The translations under genes were made by a program, and so were the position numbers. From Trebonia sp036501515 (GTDB taxonomy: Bacteria; Actinomycetota; Actinomycetes; Streptosporangiales; Streptosporangiaceae), in NCBI GenBank assembly GCA_036501515.1, contig DASYAD010000032.1:1-64000 (forward strand): a stretch of 64,000 nucleotides of DNA. The letters run 5' to 3'. Within the stretch, counting starts at the first letter, position 1; each line of letters starts with the position of its first letter. The notes under the pieces were generated by a model. That model searched no databases. It was not told where the DNA came from and saw only the letters and a program-made list of their open reading frames with translations. Below are positions 62,821 through 64,000 of this stretch, in pieces.

Positions 62821-64000
62821 GTGACTGACGACCCGCTGACCGGCCCGCTGACCGTCACGCGCAGCGCGGAGCTGTTCGCCCGCGCCGTCGCGGTGACCCC
62901 GGGCGGCGTGAACTCGCCGGTCCGGGCGTTCGGCCCGGTTGGCGGCGAGCCCAGGTTCATCGGCCGGGGGGCCGGACCCTACCTGTTCGACGTGGACGGG
63001 AACCGTTACGTGGACCTGGTGTGCTCCTGGGGGCCGATGATCCTCGGCCACGCGCACCCGGCAGTGGTTACCGCGGTGGCGGAGGCGCTCAGCCGCGGCA
63101 CGTCGTTCGGCGCGGCGACCCCCGGCGAGGTGGACCTGGCCGCGGAGATCATCGCCCGCGCCCCGGTCGAGCAGGTCCGGCTTGTCAACTCGGGGACCGA
63201 GGCGACGATGTCCGCGCTGCGGCTGGCCCGGGGCTACACCGGCCGGGCGGTCGTGGTGAAGTTCGCCGGCTGCTACCACGGGCACGTCGACGCCCTGCTG
63301 GTCGCGGCGGGATCCGGCGTGGCCACCCTCGGGCTGCCTGACACGCCCGGCGTGACCGGCGCGTCCGCCGCCGACACGGTGGTGCTGCCGTACAACGACG
63401 CGGCAGCGGTGACGGCGCTGTTCGCCGCCAGGGGCGACGAGATCGCCTGCGTGATCACCGAGTCCTGCCCGGCCAACATGGGCGTGGTACCGCCCGCCCC
63501 CGGCTTCAACCAGCTGCTCAGGTCGCTCTGCGACGACTCGGGGGCGCTGCTGATCATGGACGAGGTACTGACCGGCTTCCGGGTGACCAGCGAAGGCTGG
63601 TACGGACTCGACCACGTGCGCGGCGACCTGGTGACGTTCGGCAAAGTGATGGGCGGCGGGCTGCCGTGCGCCGCGTTCGGCGGGCGGGCGGACGTGATGT
63701 CGAGGCTCGCACCCGTCGGCCCGGTCTACCAGGCGGGCACGCTGTCGGGCAACCCGCTGGCAACGGCGGCCGGCCTGGCCACGCTGCGGGCCTGCACGCC
63801 AGACGTCTACCAGACGGTCGACTCGGTGGCGCACGCACTGCGCACGCACGTGTCGGCGGTGCTCGAGAAGGAAGGCGTTCCGCACTACCTGTCCACCGCG
63901 GGCAGCCTGTTCACTGTCTTCCTCGGGCGCACCGAGCCGGTGCGGAACTTCGCTGACGCCAGGAACCAGTCCACCGCCGCGTACTCCGCGTTCTTCCACG
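62821..64000 (+). CDS. hemL: glutamate-1-semialdehyde 2,1-aminomutase (cut by window end)
   Basis: 393 residues visible from a GTG start. PLP enzyme completing aminolevulinate synthesis: RSAELFARAVAVTPGGVNSP, LVNSGTEATMSALRLARG, LLIMDEVLTGFRV and the Schiff-base lysine in VTFGKVMGGGLPCAA (about 274). GGAAGAAGG precedes the start. The C-terminal ~45 residues lie beyond the window. Confidence 0.95.
   Translation, partial: MTDDPLTGPLTVTRSAELFARAVAVTPGGVNSPVRAFGPVGGEPRFIGRGAGPYLFDVDGNRYVDLVCSWGPMILGHAHPAVVTAVAEALSRGTSFGAATPGEVDLAAEIIARAPVEQVRLVNSGTEATMSALRLARGYTGRAVVVKFAGCYHGHVDALLVAAGSGVATLGLPDTPGVTGASAADTVVLPYNDAAAVTALFAARGDEIACVITESCPANMGVVPPAPGFNQLLRSLCDDSGALLIMDEVLTGFRVTSEGWYGLDHVRGDLVTFGKVMGGGLPCAAFGGRADVMSRLAPVGPVYQAGTLSGNPLATAAGLATLRACTPDVYQTVDSVAHALRTHVSAVLEKEGVPHYLSTAGSLFTVFLGRTEPVRNFADARNQSTAAYSAFFH

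Overview
The window is chromosomal DNA of a high-GC actinomycete. Evidence for this is the strong G/C bias at third codon positions, mycothiol synthase (mshD), a GlnR-type regulator, Rex next to C5-pathway heme genes, the 32-residue ribosomal protein bS22, a DUF574 methyltransferase, MurT/GatD and an SseA/DUF1416 pair. It looks like a Streptomyces relative, perhaps a Streptosporangiales-type genus, but the species cannot be fixed from the sequence. No tRNA, rRNA, CRISPR array, intact transposase or phage module was seen.

Layout. 0-9 kb is a region of gene decay and small accessory genes: glgC, two VOC-fold genes, fragments of a protein kinase and a second gene, a partly deleted VOC duplicate, a 625-residue protein of unknown role, a 128-bp symmetric repeat, and a class F sortase lacking its start directly behind signal peptidase I. 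9-24 kb holds a PadR regulator, an MFS exporter, a DUF574 methyltransferase, metH with an S-adenosylhomocysteine riboswitch, a DUF4331 cluster, a MetE-like protein, an FAD oxidase and a Ppx/GppA phosphatase. 24-33 kb holds a DivIVA-like coiled-coil protein, mshD-glnR, a MoaD-like protein, an ECF sigma/anti-sigma pair and a sulfur operon (leaderless Cys-rich leader peptide, DUF4395, sseA, two 25-codon mini-ORFs, DUF1416). 33-40 kb is the phosphate system (phoU; pstS-pstC-pstA-pstB behind a PHO box) and a GntR regulator. 40-45 kb holds two large repeat-rich membrane proteins. 45-47 kb holds murT-gatD. 47-53 kb holds nitrobindin, ygfZ, proline dehydrogenase, proC, another pair of mini-ORFs and acuC. 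53-64 kb holds an excisionase-type HTH gene, bS22, an ABM-domain protein with long repeat tails, a glutaredoxin, rex with its operator, then hemA-hemC-hemD-hemB-(primase-like)-hemL.

How the genes work together. Rex senses NADH/NAD+ and sits just upstream of the tetrapyrrole genes. The pst genes take up phosphate under PhoP-type control. The sulfur operon appears to be gated by translation of a Cys-rich leader. metH is switched on by S-adenosylhomocysteine.

Most unusual signals. (1) A 74-77 bp tandem element encoding 25-26 codon mini-ORFs, chained by 4-nt stop/start overlaps, occurs at two unrelated loci directly before sseC and acuC. (2) A palindromic repeat family lies in two intergenic regions and also inside the hemC reading frame. 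(3) A second short repeat is translated in the same frame in two unrelated proteins. (4) A 128-bp element carries four copies of an 18-mer in perfect dyad arrangement. (5) Many genes carry a -10 hexamer exactly 7 nt before the start codon, the signature of leaderless transcription.
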